A model generated the notes under the pieces. That model did not search any database and had not been told where the DNA came from. It saw only the letters and a list, made by a program, of their open reading frames with translations. Positions 32,831 to 44,811 of a stretch of 64,000 nt of DNA are shown here, piece after piece (the first letter of the stretch is position 1; the number at the start of each line of letters is the position of its first letter). The position numbers and the translations under genes were made by a program. The DNA is from Papio anubis (Eukaryota > Chordata > Mammalia > Primates > Cercopithecidae): the NCBI RefSeq assembly GCF_008728515.1, contig NC_044986.1:113014313-113078312 (forward strand), read 5' to 3'.

Positions 32831-33260
32831 TAGTCCCTAATATCTGCATGTTCTTAATATATTTACCAGTGGTGTGACTGTAGGTGTCATTTGCCCTCTT
32901 CGTCTCTTTCTTCATCTGCAAAGTAGTCTCAATTATATTATTAAGGATGCCTTCTGCTACAAGTAAGAGAAAACTGGACTCAACGAATTTCAAACAGTGA
33001 GGAAATGTATTATCACATGAGGCAAGAAAGCGGAGGTGATCGTAGCTCCAGGCACGGGATAATCAGGGATCTGGGTCCCCACTTGGTGATTCTCTTGGCT
33101 CGGCATTCCATCTTTGTGATACCATTGTTCTAAGGCTAGATTCCTTCATGGTTGCAAAAAGGCTGCAGCAGTTCCAGGCGTCAACTCCAGACCCAACAAG
33201 ATCTGAAAGAAGGAGAGATTATTTTGGTGTGGCTTTTATAAACAACAGAAAACGTCATTC
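32831..33260. other. Unique sequence, no gene seen
   Basis: Part may belong to the neighbouring LTR. Otherwise unremarkable. Confidence 0.35.
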
Positions 33261-33544
33261 TCTTTTTTTTTTTTCCACTCTTGTTGTCCAGGCTGGAGTA
33301 CAATGGGTGATCTCAGCTCACTGCAACCTCCGCCTCCTGGGTTCAAGCGATTCTCCCACCTCAGCCTCCTGAGTAGCTTGGATTACAGGCATGTACCACC
33401 ATGCCCGGCTAATTCTGTATTTTTAATAGAGACGGGGTTTCTCCGTGTTGGTCAGCCTGGTCTCAAACTCCCGACCTCAAGTGATCCGCTTGCCTCGCCC
33501 TCCCAAAGTGTTGGAATTACAGGCATGAGCCCCCATGCCCGGCC
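33261..33544 (-). mobile_element. Alu, antisense
   Basis: Poly-T then 'ccactcttgttgtccaggctggag' to 'gcccccatgcccggcc'. Flanks 'gaaaacgtcattctc' and 'gaaaatgtcactctc' are a decayed target duplication. Confidence 0.95.
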
Positions 33545-33751
33545 AGAAAATGTCACTCTCATGAGCCAACTTCTTCCTCTCCACAATCAGCAAGGTTTTT
33601 CTCACATGTCATTGGCCAGAGTTGTATCACTGACTTGTACCTTGTAGGCCTGCTTAATTAGCTTAGACCAATAATGACTCGCCTCCTGGGACATCCCGCC
33701 CTGGAGTAACAGCCACGTGAAAGATGGTGCAACTTTAAGAAAACAGGAGTT

Positions 33752-34079
33752 CAGGCCAGGCTTGGTGGCTCACGCCTGTAATCCCAGCACTTTGGGAGGC
33801 TGAGCTGGGTGGATCACTTTCAGATCAGAAGTTCGAGACCAGCCAGGACAACATGGTGAAACCCCATCTCTACTAAAAACACAAAAAATTCACTGGGCAT
33901 GGGTGGTGCATGCCTGTAGTCCCAGTTACGTGGGAGGCTGAGGCAGAGGATCACTTGAACCCAGGAGGCGGAGGTTGCAGTGAGCCGAGATCATGCCATT
34001 GCACTCCAGCCTGGGTGACAGAGTGAGGCCCTGTCTCCAAAAAAAGCAAAAAAACAAAAAACAAAACCCAGAAAACAAA
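33752..34079 (+). mobile_element. Alu, full length, sense
   Basis: 'ggccaggcttggtggctcacgcc' to an AAAAC-rich tail. 'aacaggagttcag' and 'aaactggagtccag' flank it. Confidence 0.95.
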
Positions 34080-35024
34080 ACTGGAGTCCAGTAGGAAGGA
34101 AGGCAGGATTTAGGCACCCTACATACTAACCCCTATAGGATTATTGTGAGGAATAGATGATAGAACATATGATTTCATGAGTTAGTGTATATGAAACTCT
34201 TTAGAAAGGGCTTAAGACATGGGAATTGCTATGTGTGTATTTGCTGTTGTTACTGGGATTAACATGTGGATTTGATAAGTCTCAGTGCCATACCAATGAA
34301 AAAGATCACTATAATGGCACTGTTTAATTAGAGATAGAGGAAGAAAGATGGATCTTAAAGGCCAACAAGGTAAGAGGTCTCAGAAGCAAAGAGGAGATGG
34401 AGTGAGCAGTTGGCCTATGTTTGGTCATAGTCTGTATTTTGAGAAGAGGTAAAGCAGCCTTCTAAATAAAGAAAAAATGCGATTGCCTAATGTGTTAATG
34501 AAACCCAGTCTCAATTGCCTTCTCTTTCCCACAGCTATTTTCTTTCGCTAGTTGAAAGTGGTGTTTAACTGCAGACGTATTTTTAAAACAGCCAAGGTCT
34601 CTTAACCAAATAAAAAGCATAGATCCCATTACTTTTGATGAGGGAAGAATGGAGGTGGAAAATAGTGTATATAAGTATGTAAATTTAAATCTTTTTATGA
34701 AAACACACACATAAAGCTTGGAAGAAACCATATAAAAGCTCTATCAACCCTAGCCAAAAAGAAGGAAAGGAAGAAAATTGGCTTCCTAAGCTTTTAGCTA
34801 TAACTAAAAATAACCTTCCTGGTCTATGTTTGATGCATTACTGGGGAAAAACTTTACTCTTGTGTATTCTAAATCATTTTGAGTGTTTTTCACACTTAAA
34901 AATCCCTATAATATTTGATGTCATTTTATACCATTTAGGACTTAGCTTTTTGCTCTGACCCCTTCATGTGTCATTTTAAATGTAACAGTGTCAGTTGTAA
35001 GCAGTTCGAAATGTAAAAGCCCAT
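34080..35024. other. 0.95 kb unique AT-rich sequence, no gene seen
   Basis: No element recognised and no long open frame. Confidence 0.4.
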
Positions 35025-35333
35025 TTTATTTTATTTTTTTAAATTTTTGCTTTTTGAGACAGAGTCTCACTCTGTCGCCAGGCTGGAGTGCAGTGGTGCG
35101 ATCTTGGCTCACTGCAACCTCCAGCTCCCAGGTTCAAGCGATTCTCCTGCCTCAGCCTCCTGAGTAGCTGGAACCATAGGCATCCGCTACCACGCCCGGC
35201 TGATTTTTGTATATTTAGTAGAGACGAGGTTTCACCATGTTGGCCAACATGGTCTCGATCTCTTGACCTCGTGATCCGCCTGCCTCGGCCTCCCAAAGTG
35301 CTAGGATTACAGGCATGAGCCACTGTGCCTGGC
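35025..35333 (-). mobile_element. Alu, antisense
   Basis: TTTTA/T-rich tail, 'gagacagagtctcactctgtcgcc' through 'gccactgtgcctggcc'. Flanks 'aaaagccca' and 'aaaagtcca' fit a target duplication. Contains a small duplication 'catgttggccaacatggtc'. Confidence 0.95.
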
Positions 35334-36369
35334 CAAAAGTCCAATTTAAAATGGCACTTCATTAATGCATCCAGTTTTATTCTTGCAGCCTTGAGGAGAC
35401 TTGGGAGGTTTACTGATCGTTACGTATTTTTCTTGAATGCAAAGCAAATTCCTTTCAGGGAGGGCGTCTATGTGACAGGAGAATTTGTCATATCAAACCC
35501 TTCAATTTCAGAGAAGCCAAAGGAGGCCTAGAGGAATCTGGGAGCTCTTACACTGCATGAAGATAGCAGTTTCTGTTTTCAGTCTTCTTGGCCTTTTATC
35601 AAATTTATTTTCAATCTTCTCAGACAGCAATGTTCCATTATTTACAATCAATCAGTCTCATAAAATGAGATGTTTGCCCATCTGTCTGGCTTGGCACTTA
35701 GCATATACGGGTCCAAGTAATCCTTTATTCCTTATCAGAGGTTTACATTTCCTCCTATACATACCCTTCAGAAACAGGTCAGAGAGGGTATTTTTCCATA
35801 TTTATGGAATATTTTAAGTTCAGCCTGCAGCTGGCTACTTGGAAGCCTCATGAGGGGCTGATCAGCAGGAACCAAGGGCTGAAATGGAAATTGTGCTGAT
35901 TTCATCTAATTACTTGGGGGTGGGAGACCCTCTCTGTTCCCACCATGAAATGCACTTAAGCTCCATTAACTTCCTCATGCAAAGCCTTCCTTTGAAAGTC
36001 AATTGAACGGACTGTACCAGCTGTGCTGATTTGCTTCAAGCTTAAGAGGAAAAAACTTCCACAGGGAGCTAGGTGGCTTCATGCAGTGGTCCCAGAGCCT
36101 CCAGGAAAAAATTGTTGATGCCAAAATCCTTTGCAAAGGCTCACAATGACCCTGTCTATAAATACATCTGCGACATAGACTGTGGCTAGGACAACTTAAG
36201 ACCAATGGAAGCTTTCTCCCTCCACCCCAAATGTTATTTGGATCCCATTATTATTTGGCTTTAAAGGAGATGTTGGTCTTCAGCAATGAGTTGACCCACC
36301 TGCCTTTTTCTTTCCTGTCACATTCTTGGCAAGAGTGGATTTAGTAGGTGGCGGCCACTTGGCAGGCTC
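35334..36369. other. 1.0 kb unique sequence, no gene seen
   Basis: Part of a 2.1-kb Alu-free stretch. A 110-codon frame at 35485-35817 is unsupported. Confidence 0.4.
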
Positions 36370-36530
36370 TTGGGACACTAGATTTTCACAATAATGCTGT
36401 GATGTGCATACTGTTCTGATTCTCATCTCATTCTGTTCAGGTCTCATTCTCAGACCTGGTGGGCTGAAGCCACTTGCTCAAGCCACTGAACTTGGCAGAG
36501 TCTGGACTGGGACTTAGGTCTGTGGAATTC
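36370..36530 (-). mobile_element. MIR fragment, antisense
   Basis: 'gatgtgcatactgttctgattctcatctc', 'gaagccacttgctcaagccactgaacttggcagagtctggactggg' matches the MIR complement ('cttgcccaaggtcacacagctagtaagtggcagagccggga'). Confidence 0.6.
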
Positions 36531-37451
36531 CCAGCCCGTGCTCAGGCAGCACTGCACAGAGATGTTTCTGGAAGGTGGTGCCCCCTGACGACACCTCAGA
36601 GGCCATCCAAGTTGCAAAGGGAAAGGCGTATGTCTTGGTCTCTTTCCTGTTGTTGGCACTGGTCTTCTACCTCTTGCCCACTTTATCTCTCACTGAGAGA
36701 CCCTATTCTAGGAATCCCAACCGAGAAGAAAGCCTAAGGGTCACCACAACATCCCTATGTTGGTGCAGAATGCTTTATATTCTACGGGACACTTCCCCGG
36801 GTGTTACCCTGCTTGGTTCGGTCGGGATAATGCCCATTCTGGGTGTCAGGGCAGAATCCCCAGCACGTGACCTGGCAGGCGGCGCTCAGGCAGCCGAGCG
36901 ATTCTGAATCTGTGTTGACTTGTCCCAACCTTTGGCTCTAAGGGAGGGTCCCGCAGCCTTGAGCTCTCTGGCCATCTTCCACATTTCTCACCTCTCCCGA
37001 CTGCACCCTGCCCCACCTCATGTTTTGTTTCTGCGTAATTTGTCACTGTGGTGGGAAAGCTTCTACAGCCCAGTACAAAAGTACTGGAGGCACATCCAGC
37101 ATCGTGGGCTTCGGTCTGTTTACCCAACACTGCTCAGTGCTGGAATGTCACCTTATAAATCTCCCTGCCTGGCAGCTGCTTTCTGTGGCCAACAGGCAGA
37201 TAAGCCTTGAACCCAGGGTTGGGGAATTTCCATCCTCAGGGGTACCAGGGTTCAGACCGTCTCTCTCCTGCCTTCGTCTGTCCCTGTCCTGGCTTCTCTC
37301 CCAAACACACATGACACACTCAAAGTCAACGGAATAATGACTCCAGAGTTTTGTAAAGCCGCAGGATAAAAACACAAAGGATACTCAAAAGTCTGTCTAT
37401 GCTTTTCATTGCTTTTGCTTTCAAGGACAGTACAGTTATGCTGAGAAAACC
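36531..37451. other. 0.9 kb unique GC-richer sequence, no gene seen
   Basis: Several 90-110-codon frames overlap on both strands. None has splice signals or a recognisable domain. Confidence 0.4.
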
Positions 37452-37761
37452 TCTTTTTTTTTTTTTTTTTTTTGTGAAATGGAGTCTCACTCACTCTGTG
37501 GCCCAGGCTGGAGTGCAGTGGCGCGCTCTTGGCTCACTGCAACCTCTGTCTCCCAGGTTCAAGTGATTCTTCTGCCTCGGCCTCCCAAGTAGCTGGGATT
37601 ACAGACACGCGGCACCATGCCTGGCTAATTTTCGTATTTTTAGTACAGACAGGGTTTCACCATGTTGGCCAGGCTGGTCTTGAATTCTTGACCTCAAATT
37701 ATCCGCCTGCTTCAGCCTCCCAAAGTGCTGGGATTACAGGTGTGAGCCACCGTGCCTGGCC
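37452..37761 (-). mobile_element. Alu, antisense
   Basis: 21-base poly-T then 'gtgaaatggagtctcactcactctg' to 'gccaccgtgcctggcc'. Confidence 0.95.
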
Positions 37762-37839
37762 AGGAAACCCTTTACACAGGAGAGAAAATTGTTATTTTCC
37801 TTGGGCTTCACTTGTGAGTGTTCTGGGTGCCATGGGACG

Positions 37840-37990
37840 CAATGGTAGGTGCTGGGCTGGGAAGAGGCCTCTGGCTTTGACCAGCCGTGAGATCCAGGCC
37901 ATGCTACTTACCTTCTCTAGGCCTCTGATTGTTTGGCTGTACACCAAAGAGTTTGGAGGGAACGGTTTGTAAGGCCCCTTCCAGCTCTGA
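37840..37990 (+). mobile_element. MIR, sense
   Basis: 'cctctggctttgaccagccgtgagatccaggccatgctacttaccttctctaggcctctgattg' follows MIR order ('gtgtgaccttgggcaagtcacttaacctctctgagcctc'), ending in 'aaggccccttccagctctgatg'. Confidence 0.65.
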
Positions 37991-38172
37991 TGGTCCTGGC
38001 AGAGGAGATGCTGTGTCTGTAACTATGGTTTCCCACACTGCTCCTTAGCTCACCCTGACCCCTGACTACACAAATAGAGGAGCATTTGGGTAATTAGTAT
38101 TTGTTGGGTATCTATTAGCCAGGCACTGTGCTGAGGAATCATGAAGTATATTTCTAAACTTTTTAACTCATA

Positions 38173-38472
38173 GGTTGGGCAACGGTGCCTCATGCCTGTA
38201 ATCTTAGCACTTTGGGAGGCCAAGGCAGGTGGATCACCTGAGGCCAGGAGTTCAGGACCAGCCTGGCCAACATGTTGAAATCTCATCTCTACTAAAAATA
38301 CAAAAATTAGCTGGGCATGGTGGCGGGCCCCTATAATCCCAGCTACTTGGGAGGCTGAGGCAGGAGAATCACTTGAACCCAGGAGGCAGAGGTTGCAGTG
38401 AGCTGAGATCTCACCACTACACTCCAGCCTGGGGGACAGAGTGAGGCGCCATCTCCAGAAAACAAAAAAAAC
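38173..38472 (+). mobile_element. Alu, full length, sense
   Basis: 'ggttgggcaacggtgcctcatgcc' to an AAAAC-type tail. Confidence 0.94.
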
Positions 38473-39360
38473 ACTGTAGCTTGTGAAATGATGAAGATGG
38501 GTGAGTTGGGAGTGGAGGCCATTGCTGGTCTGCAGTGGACTAGGGCAGTGGTAGGAATCTGCTGACGTGGGCCCAGTATTTAATCCTTCATTCCCCCTAT
38601 GTGGCGACACCTGCTATTTTTGTCAGCTTCTGGCTTTTGGCAATGGAGGACCTTGACTGTTCTTTAGTTACCCATTACCACTAGGTTGATCACATCCCCA
38701 GGACCTAGGACTGGCCAATTAGAACTGCTCCTCTCCCCCGGCCACAGTGAGTGGTCAAGGAACAGGTGGGGGGACTTAAGCCAGGCAGTGAGACCTTTGC
38801 TGGAACTATAGGGAAAGAGGCCTGCTGTTCCTATGGGGGTTGGCAGGCTGGAGGGGTGCAGGATGAACCTGCCGAAGATGAGGCTGATGTCAGCTGGGGG
38901 AAACGGAGAGGAGAGGAGAGGGGCTTCAGTGGCCACGTGGTCTCTCCTGCCCCCGAGCTCTGGCAGAATTGGGCCTGGTCCTGCCAGCTATGTAGAACAA
39001 TAGATCTCTTTTTATCTATGGAAGTTTTGAGCTGAGTTTCTGACCGTACAATTGAGTCAAGACCAGTCCTGCTTTTCAGGTGCTACTGCTGTTTGCCACA
39101 TCGTCTGGGCTGCTCTTGACCCTATGGGGTGAATCAGGAAGGATGCGTTTGGCTTCGAGATGGTACCCAAAGCAGCTTAAGCAGGAGGGGGTTTATCATC
39201 TCCTGTAACAGGAAGCCCAGGTGGCATGGGTCTGGGATTAGTCATTTGGTATCATCAGTGGCTCAGGTCGTGCAGTTTTTGGCACCTGCAGCTGCTGGCT
39301 TGGCTTTTAGGTCTGTGCCCTCATGGTGCGAGGTTTAAGTTCTAGAAATCGCCACCTCGC
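38473..39360. other. 0.9 kb unique sequence, no gene seen
   Basis: GC-richer than average, no recognised element. Confidence 0.4.
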
Positions 39361-39660
39361 GGCCCGGCGCGGTGGCTCAAGCCTGTAATCCCAGCACTTT
39401 GGGAGGCCGAGACGGGCGGATCACGGGGTCAGGAAATCGAGACCATCCTGGCTAACGCGGTGAAACCTCATCTCTACTAAAAAATACAAAAAAGGTAGCC
39501 AGGCGAGGTGGTGGCGCCTGTAGTCCCAGCTACTCGGGAGGCTGAGGCAGGAGAATGGCGTAAACCTGGGAGGCGGAGCTTTCAGTGAGCTGAGATCCAG
39601 CCACTGCACTCCAGCCTGGGCAACAGAGCGAGATTCCATCTCACAAAAAAAAAAAAAAAA
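39361..39660 (+). mobile_element. Young Alu of Old World monkey type (AluYRa-like)
   Basis: AluY framework with 'ggtggctcaagcctg', 'gaccatcctggctaacgcgg', 'agccaggcgaggtgg', 'aatggcgtaaacctggg' and 'gctgagatccagcc'. Human AluY has 'gctcacgcctg' and 'gccgagatcccgcc' at the first and last of these. About 17 A at the end. Confidence 0.85.
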
Positions 39661-39673
39661 TAGTTAAGCTGGG

Positions 39674-39987
39674 GCTGGGCGCGGTGGCTCACACCTGTAA
39701 TCCCAACACTTCAGGAGGTCGAGGCGGGAGGATCACCTGAGGTCAGGAGTTGGAGATGAGCCTGGCCAACATGGTGAAACCCTGTCTCTACTAAAAATAC
39801 AAAAATTAGCCAGACGTGGTGGTGTGTGCCTGTAGTTCCAGCTACTTGGGAGGCTGAGGCAGGAAAATCACTCGAACCCAGGAGGCAGAGGTTACAGTGA
39901 GCCAAGATCATGCCACTGCACTCCAGCCTGGGCAACAGAGCGAGGCTCCTTCTCAAAAAAAAATTAACAAAAAAGAAAAGAAAAAGA
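39674..39987 (+). mobile_element. Alu, full length, sense
   Basis: 'ggctgggcgcggtggctcacacc' to an A-rich tail that runs into the MaLR LTR at 'gaggtttaattgg'. It probably inserted at the LTR's edge or shares a deletion breakpoint with it. Confidence 0.94.
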
Positions 39988-40342
39988 GGTTTAATTGGCT
40001 CACAGTTCAACAAACTATTCAGTAAATATGGTGCTGGCATCTGCTTGGCTTCTGGGGAGGTCTCAGGAAGCTTACAATCATGGCAGAAGGTAAAGGGGTG
40101 CAGGCTCATATGGCCAGAGCAGGAACGAGGGAGGTAGGAGGGAGGTGCCACACACTTAAAACAATCAGATCTTGAGAGAACTCTCTCACTATGATGAGGA
40201 TGGCACCAAGGGGATGGTGCTAAACCATTTGTGAAAAATCCACCCCCATGATCCTGTCACCTCCCATCCAGTCTCACCTCCAAAACTGGGGATTGCAGTT
40301 GCACATGAGATTTGAGCAGGAACACAGATCCAAACTATATCA
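39988..40342 (-). mobile_element. MaLR solo LTR (MST-type), antisense, left end missing
   Basis: Antisense MST text: 'gaggtttaattggctcacagttc', 'cttacaatcatggcagaagg', 'ggaggtgccacacacttaaaac', 'aaatccacccccatgatcctg', 'gatccaaactatatca'. The part that should precede 'gaggttt' is absent. Non-coding. Confidence 0.85.
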
Positions 40343-41710
40343 TCAGCTTTCTTTGTTTCGTTTTGTTTTAAATCAGAAAAAATTCTAGCAACCTTTAGCA
40401 GACTTTTCTGTTTCTGTTACAGAAAAACAAAATCAGACATGAGTTACGGTTGGTAAAGACAGATTTTGTTCAGTATTACTGCAGTACAGGAGAGGCTTCC
40501 GTATAGAGCTAAGCTCAGCCCCGACCCCTGTAGAGGTGACTGGGTGTCTTAAAAGGAGGAAGAGGGGGAACCTGCAGGGACCTGAGTTAGGAAGTGGAAA
40601 TTTACAAAGTTACACAAAGTGGCCAGGGGGGTTGGTCAGTGTGCTTATGCCATCTGGGTCTGCTAACTGACCCTTCGGAGGTTAGGCTCCCACCCTTCTG
40701 TGGAGATGCAGAGACAGAGCCCTTGCTCTTTCTGATGATTAATTTCAAAGGAAGTTTTCAGGTCTTTGAAAAAGACACTCCTAAATTGTAAAAGGTACAT
40801 ATACATCTCAAAAAATATGTATTCTCTGTATACATATACAGAGAAAGGATTTATAGGTAGCTTTGTTTCAAAAAATGCTTTGTGAAAAGGGAGGTCAGGT
40901 GCCTGTTGGGTTGTTGGCTAGAACAAATGGTAAATTCTGTTGGCAGCCTCGAGTTTTTTCAGACTGGAACTTAAGGGAGGCTGGATCATTCCAAGGACAC
41001 GACCTGAGGCTGCAAGGAGAGTGTGTTCAAGTCTGTCTGTGTGAGTTTGTGGGGGGCGGGGTGGAGGCAGTAGGTGACATCCTTTGTGCTAAAAGTTGTA
41101 GCTGTTCTAAGCCAAGGCTGAGACCTAGCTAAAGAAGAGGGTTCAGGGGAGCTTGACTAAAGTTTAGTCTAGAAGAGAGTCTTTGTGATTCTCTTGGCCA
41201 GATTACATTACCTGCCTGGGATAAACCTAGCCAACAGAAGCTCCAGGCAAAAGAAATGCAATTTCCCTAATTATCATATAGTGTAGACTCATTAAGCTTC
41301 ATCCCCTGGAGATGCGGAAGGCCTCTCTTGGCACAATACCATGAGGAGGGTGAACAAAATCGAGGTTCCATGGGTGGGAGGAAGGGGGCAGGGAGCAGCC
41401 ATTAGGTCTACGGCTGGGTCTCTGTGTGCTGACATGACACCGCAGCCATGATGGCTAGAGGACTCTGACCTTGCCATGACGGCGAGAGGACTCTGACCTT
41501 GGTCCCCACCATTTTCCTGCTCCATAGGAATGCTAGGTAGAGGTAGATGGTTCTGAAGAGTGTAATTAGCCTACTTCCCTCAGGGACAGTCCAGCCTACT
41601 TTGAAAGGCATAGAATGATGGAATAAGAAACTGCATTTCTTCTTGTGCTGGGGCAGGGTTGATGGTTTGGGAAGACTGCAACCCAGTGGTCACAAGTCAC
41701 TGAAACAAGA
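40343..41710. other. 1.4 kb with LTR-like text, no gene seen
   Basis: 40430-40790 ('gatttngttcagtattactgcagtacaggagaggc'-type opening, cytosine-poor) has the feel of an antisense LTR but I cannot name it. No open frame of interest. Confidence 0.35.
41445..41500. repeat. 28-bp tandem duplication
   Basis: gccatgatggctagagg... at 41445-41472 is followed directly by gccatgacggcgagagg... at 41473-41500, with two substitutions in 28. Confidence 0.95.
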
Positions 41711-42325
41711 ATGAAGTGGGTGGGTGCAGTGGCTCATGCCTGTAATCCCAGCATTTTGGGAGGCCGAGGTAGGAGGATCACCGGAGCCCAGGAGTTCAAG
41801 ACCAGCCTGGGCAACATAACAAGAGCTTATCTATTAAAATAATAATAATAATAATTAGCTGGGGCTGGGCACTGTGGCTCACGTCTGTAATCCCAACACT
41901 TTGGGAGGCTGAGGTGGGCAGGTCATTTGAGGTCAGGCGTTTGAGACCAGCCTGGCCAACATAGTGAAACCCTGTCTCTACTAAAAATATAAAAATTAGC
42001 CAGGCAGGTGGTGCACACTTGTAATCCCAGTTACTTTGGGGGCTGAGGTTGCAGTGAGCCGAGATCGCACCACTGCACTCCAGCTTGGGTGACAGGGTGA
42101 GACTCTGTCTCAAAATAAATAAATAAATAAACAACAACAACAAAACACAAACAAACATTAGCTGGGCATGTTTGTGGCACACACCTGTAGTTCCAGCCAC
42201 TTGGGAGGTCGAGGTGGAAGGATCACTTGAGCACAGGAGGTTGAGGCTGCAGTGAGCTGTGACTTTGCCACTGCACTCCAACCTGAGTGACTCAGCAAGA
42301 CCCTGTCTCTCAAAGAAAAAAATAT
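41711..42325 (+). mobile_element. Alu with a second Alu nested inside
   Basis: Host Alu: 41711-41862 (left arm, 'gggtgggtgcagtggctcatg' to an (AAT)n linker) and 42158-42325 (right arm to 'gaccctgtctctcaaag'). Nested Alu: about 41863-42157, 'ggctgggcactgtggctcacg' to an (AAAT)/(AAC) tail, bracketed by 'attagctggg'. Both are in the sense direction. The host is older. Confidence 0.93.
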
Positions 42326-43067
42326 GATGAAGTGGGCTTGGCTACAAACTAGATGATCCCTGGGGCTCAGTTGGAATTTGCCTCCCTCTCCTCTATCCCA
42401 ACACCCTGCCCTGTAATAACGGTGGGCAGGCCTGGAAATGAATTTGTCTAAGAAAGGTTGTATTTTCACACAGGAACGAGACTCTAAAGTGTTGGAGTAG
42501 GATCAGGAGTGAAATCCTAATTGGAGAGTGAGTACAGTTTTCTTAAGCAAAAGACCACAGGTTGCCCAACTTAGATATGTCCTTGAAAAGTTAATTACAC
42601 TATGTTTCATTTGCCTCAGGGGAGCTCGCTATTTTAAGGGATCTTTACTTCTTTAAGGAAAGGGAAGTAAACAATTTTGTGTGATTCATAACTTCACTGG
42701 GTATACCAGGGAATCGAAATGCCAGACACATCTGAACAATAAGGTGGTTCTAAGCATTTTAAAAATAAATGATTATTCATCACAAAAAACTTGAACAGTT
42801 TGCTCTTGTGGGTGGTGTGTGATGATTGTGTGAAGTGCTAGGCTGTGAATGACAACTGGTAATGTTTAGGTGGGACAGTCCACATTCTAAAAATGGAGAG
42901 GCAGATGGTGATGGGTATTTGCAAGGCTATTATGGCAGTCCTATGGGTTTCACAACTATCGTGACTGTCTGAGTCCCTTATGTTTTCATGGAGAAGTCAT
43001 TTTGAATGATTGGATTATAACTGGGTTTATTTTATATAATATGTATTATATCCCATTTGCCATAGTT
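42326..43067. other. Unique sequence, no gene seen
   Basis: Nothing recognised. Confidence 0.4.
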
Positions 43068-43462
43068 TGGTTTGTCCCCTCCAAATCATAGGTTGAAATT
43101 TGATCCCCAGTGTTGGAGGTGCAGCCTAATGGGAGGTGTTTGGGTCATGGGGGTGGATCCCTTGTGAATGGCTTGGTGCCATCTTCGTGGGAATGAATGA
43201 GTTATCTATCAGTTCTTATGAAAGCTGGTTATTAAAAAGAGCCTGCTGCCTCCCTTCTCTCTTGCTTCCTCTCTCACCATGTGATGCCAGCTCCCCTTCA
43301 CTTTCCACCATGAGTGGAAGCTTCCTGAGGCCCTATGAGAAGTAGATGCTGGTGCCATGCTTCTTGTACAGCCTGCAGATTGTGAGCCAAATTAAACCTC
43401 TTTTCTTTATAAATCACCCAGCCTCAGATGTTCCTTTATAGTAACACAAATGGACAAAGACA
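43068..43462 (+). mobile_element. MaLR solo LTR (MST/MLT1-type), sense
   Basis: 'tgccatagtttggtttgtcccctcc' to 'ggacaaagaca', with 'caccatgtgatgccagc', 'agaagtagatgctggtgcc' and 'ctttataaatcacccagcctc'. TG...CA ends; flanking pentamers ccatt and caatt may be the 5-bp target duplication. Confidence 0.88.
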
Positions 43463-43680
43463 CAATTTGATAATCCACATCATGGAAAGAAAATTCAGGA
43501 TCATTCAAAGTCAAAACTGTTTGGATTGAATGTCTTTTATGAGCACTGTGTTGGGATTTAATATATCCAAACCAGTAATTTGGGCTAGGTCAGACAATGG
43601 GCATTCTGGGTAAACTACTAGAATATTTATTTTCTGAGTGACCTGTAGACACTGCTTAGCATAACTTCTTCACACTAGAT

Positions 43681-44021
43681 CAGAGGCCTGCAAACTAGAG
43701 CCCATGGCTACATCTGATCAGCTAGTTAAATCTGGCCTGGTACCTGTTTTCATGTGGCCTCTGAGTTAAGTGTGCTTTTTAAAATGTTTTAATAGTTACA
43801 ATGAATATTTTGTGCATTAAAATGTATGAAATTCAAATTGGTGGCTTTAAATAAGGTGGTGTTGGATCACAGCCATGCTCAGTTGTTTAGCAATTGTCCT
43901 TGTCTGTGGCTGCCTTTTTGCCTACAGAGTCATGGTTGAGTAGTTGCAACAGAGATGGGATGGCCCACAAAGCTGAAATATTTATTATCCGACCTTTACT
44001 GAAAAAGTTTGCCAGTGCCTG
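43681..44021. mobile_element. hAT-type DNA transposon fossil
   Basis: Terminal inverted repeats 'cagaggcctgcaaact' and the complement of 'caggcactggcaaact'. The interior has 'gatcacagccatgctcagttg' and 'gagtagttgcaacagagatggg', typical of an abundant Charlie-like family. Flanking octamers cactagat and ttctagat match at six of eight positions (target duplication). Confidence 0.85.
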
Positions 44022-44029
44022 TTCTAGAT

Positions 44030-44456
44030 GCTTCCAAAGACTTATGTTATTCTCTTCTTCTCCCTACACAGAAAGTTTTCTCTTAGGATCAAGGCTTTTA
44101 AGCATTCTCTGGGGCCGAGTGCCTCGAGGCGCCCTGTGGCTCTTCCAAAGTCACAGGTCCTCAGGGTACAGCTGAGCAAGCTGTCCTCCCAGCTGGTGGC
44201 CCCCTAGCAAGGCAGCAGTAAGACTCAGAGCAGAGTTTTCTCTGTCCATGTTTAAACAGTGTATGCCTGAGCAGTAGGCTAATAACTTCTCCGTGGCATG
44301 CCTGTACAAACCACCACGGATCTTCTGTTTTCCTTTTGCCTCTAATCATACTTGTATTCTGTGTATATTTTAATCTAGTTTAATTTCCTCAGTATATCCC
44401 TACAGATGTAGTATTGGAGATATAAAGTGATGAGCTAATGGAGGGGGGAGGGGGTC
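44030..44456. other. Unique sequence, no gene seen
   Basis: Nothing recognised. Confidence 0.35.
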
Positions 44457-44811
44457 TAATAGGGTTTGGCTGTGTCCCTACCGAAATCTCATCTTGAATT
44501 CCCAGGTGTTGTGAGAGGGACCTGGTGGGAAGTGATTGAATCATGGGGGCAGGTCTTTCCTGTGCTGTTCTCATGAGAGTGAATAAGTCTCATGAGATCT
44601 GATGGTTTTAAACATGGGAGTTTCCCTGCACAAGTGCTCTTTGCCTGCTGCCATCCTTGTAAGACATGACTTGCTCCTCCCTTGCCTTCCACCATGATTG
44701 TGAGGCCTCCCCATATGTGTGGAACTGTAAGTCCATTAATTTTTTTTTTTTTGTATAAATTACCCAGTCTTGGATATGTCTTTATCAGCAGTGTGAAAAC
44801 AGACTAATACA
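44457..44811 (+). mobile_element. MaLR solo LTR (MST/THE1-type), sense
   Basis: 'gggtttggctgtgtccctacc', 'ttgaatcatgggggcaggtc', 'gagtgaataagtctcatgag', 'ccaccatgattgtgaggcc', 'aaattacccagtcttgg', ending 'gactaataca'. An 11-base T run replaces part of the polyadenylation region. Confidence 0.92.

Noticed and set aside
36575..36907. 110-codon + strand frame with a hydrophobic stretch
   Set aside because: No splice sites, no family, and equally long frames exist on the other strand; chance in GC-richer DNA.
38050..38610. 186-codon minus-strand frame
   Set aside because: Its central part is the standard Alu antisense translation; no gene.
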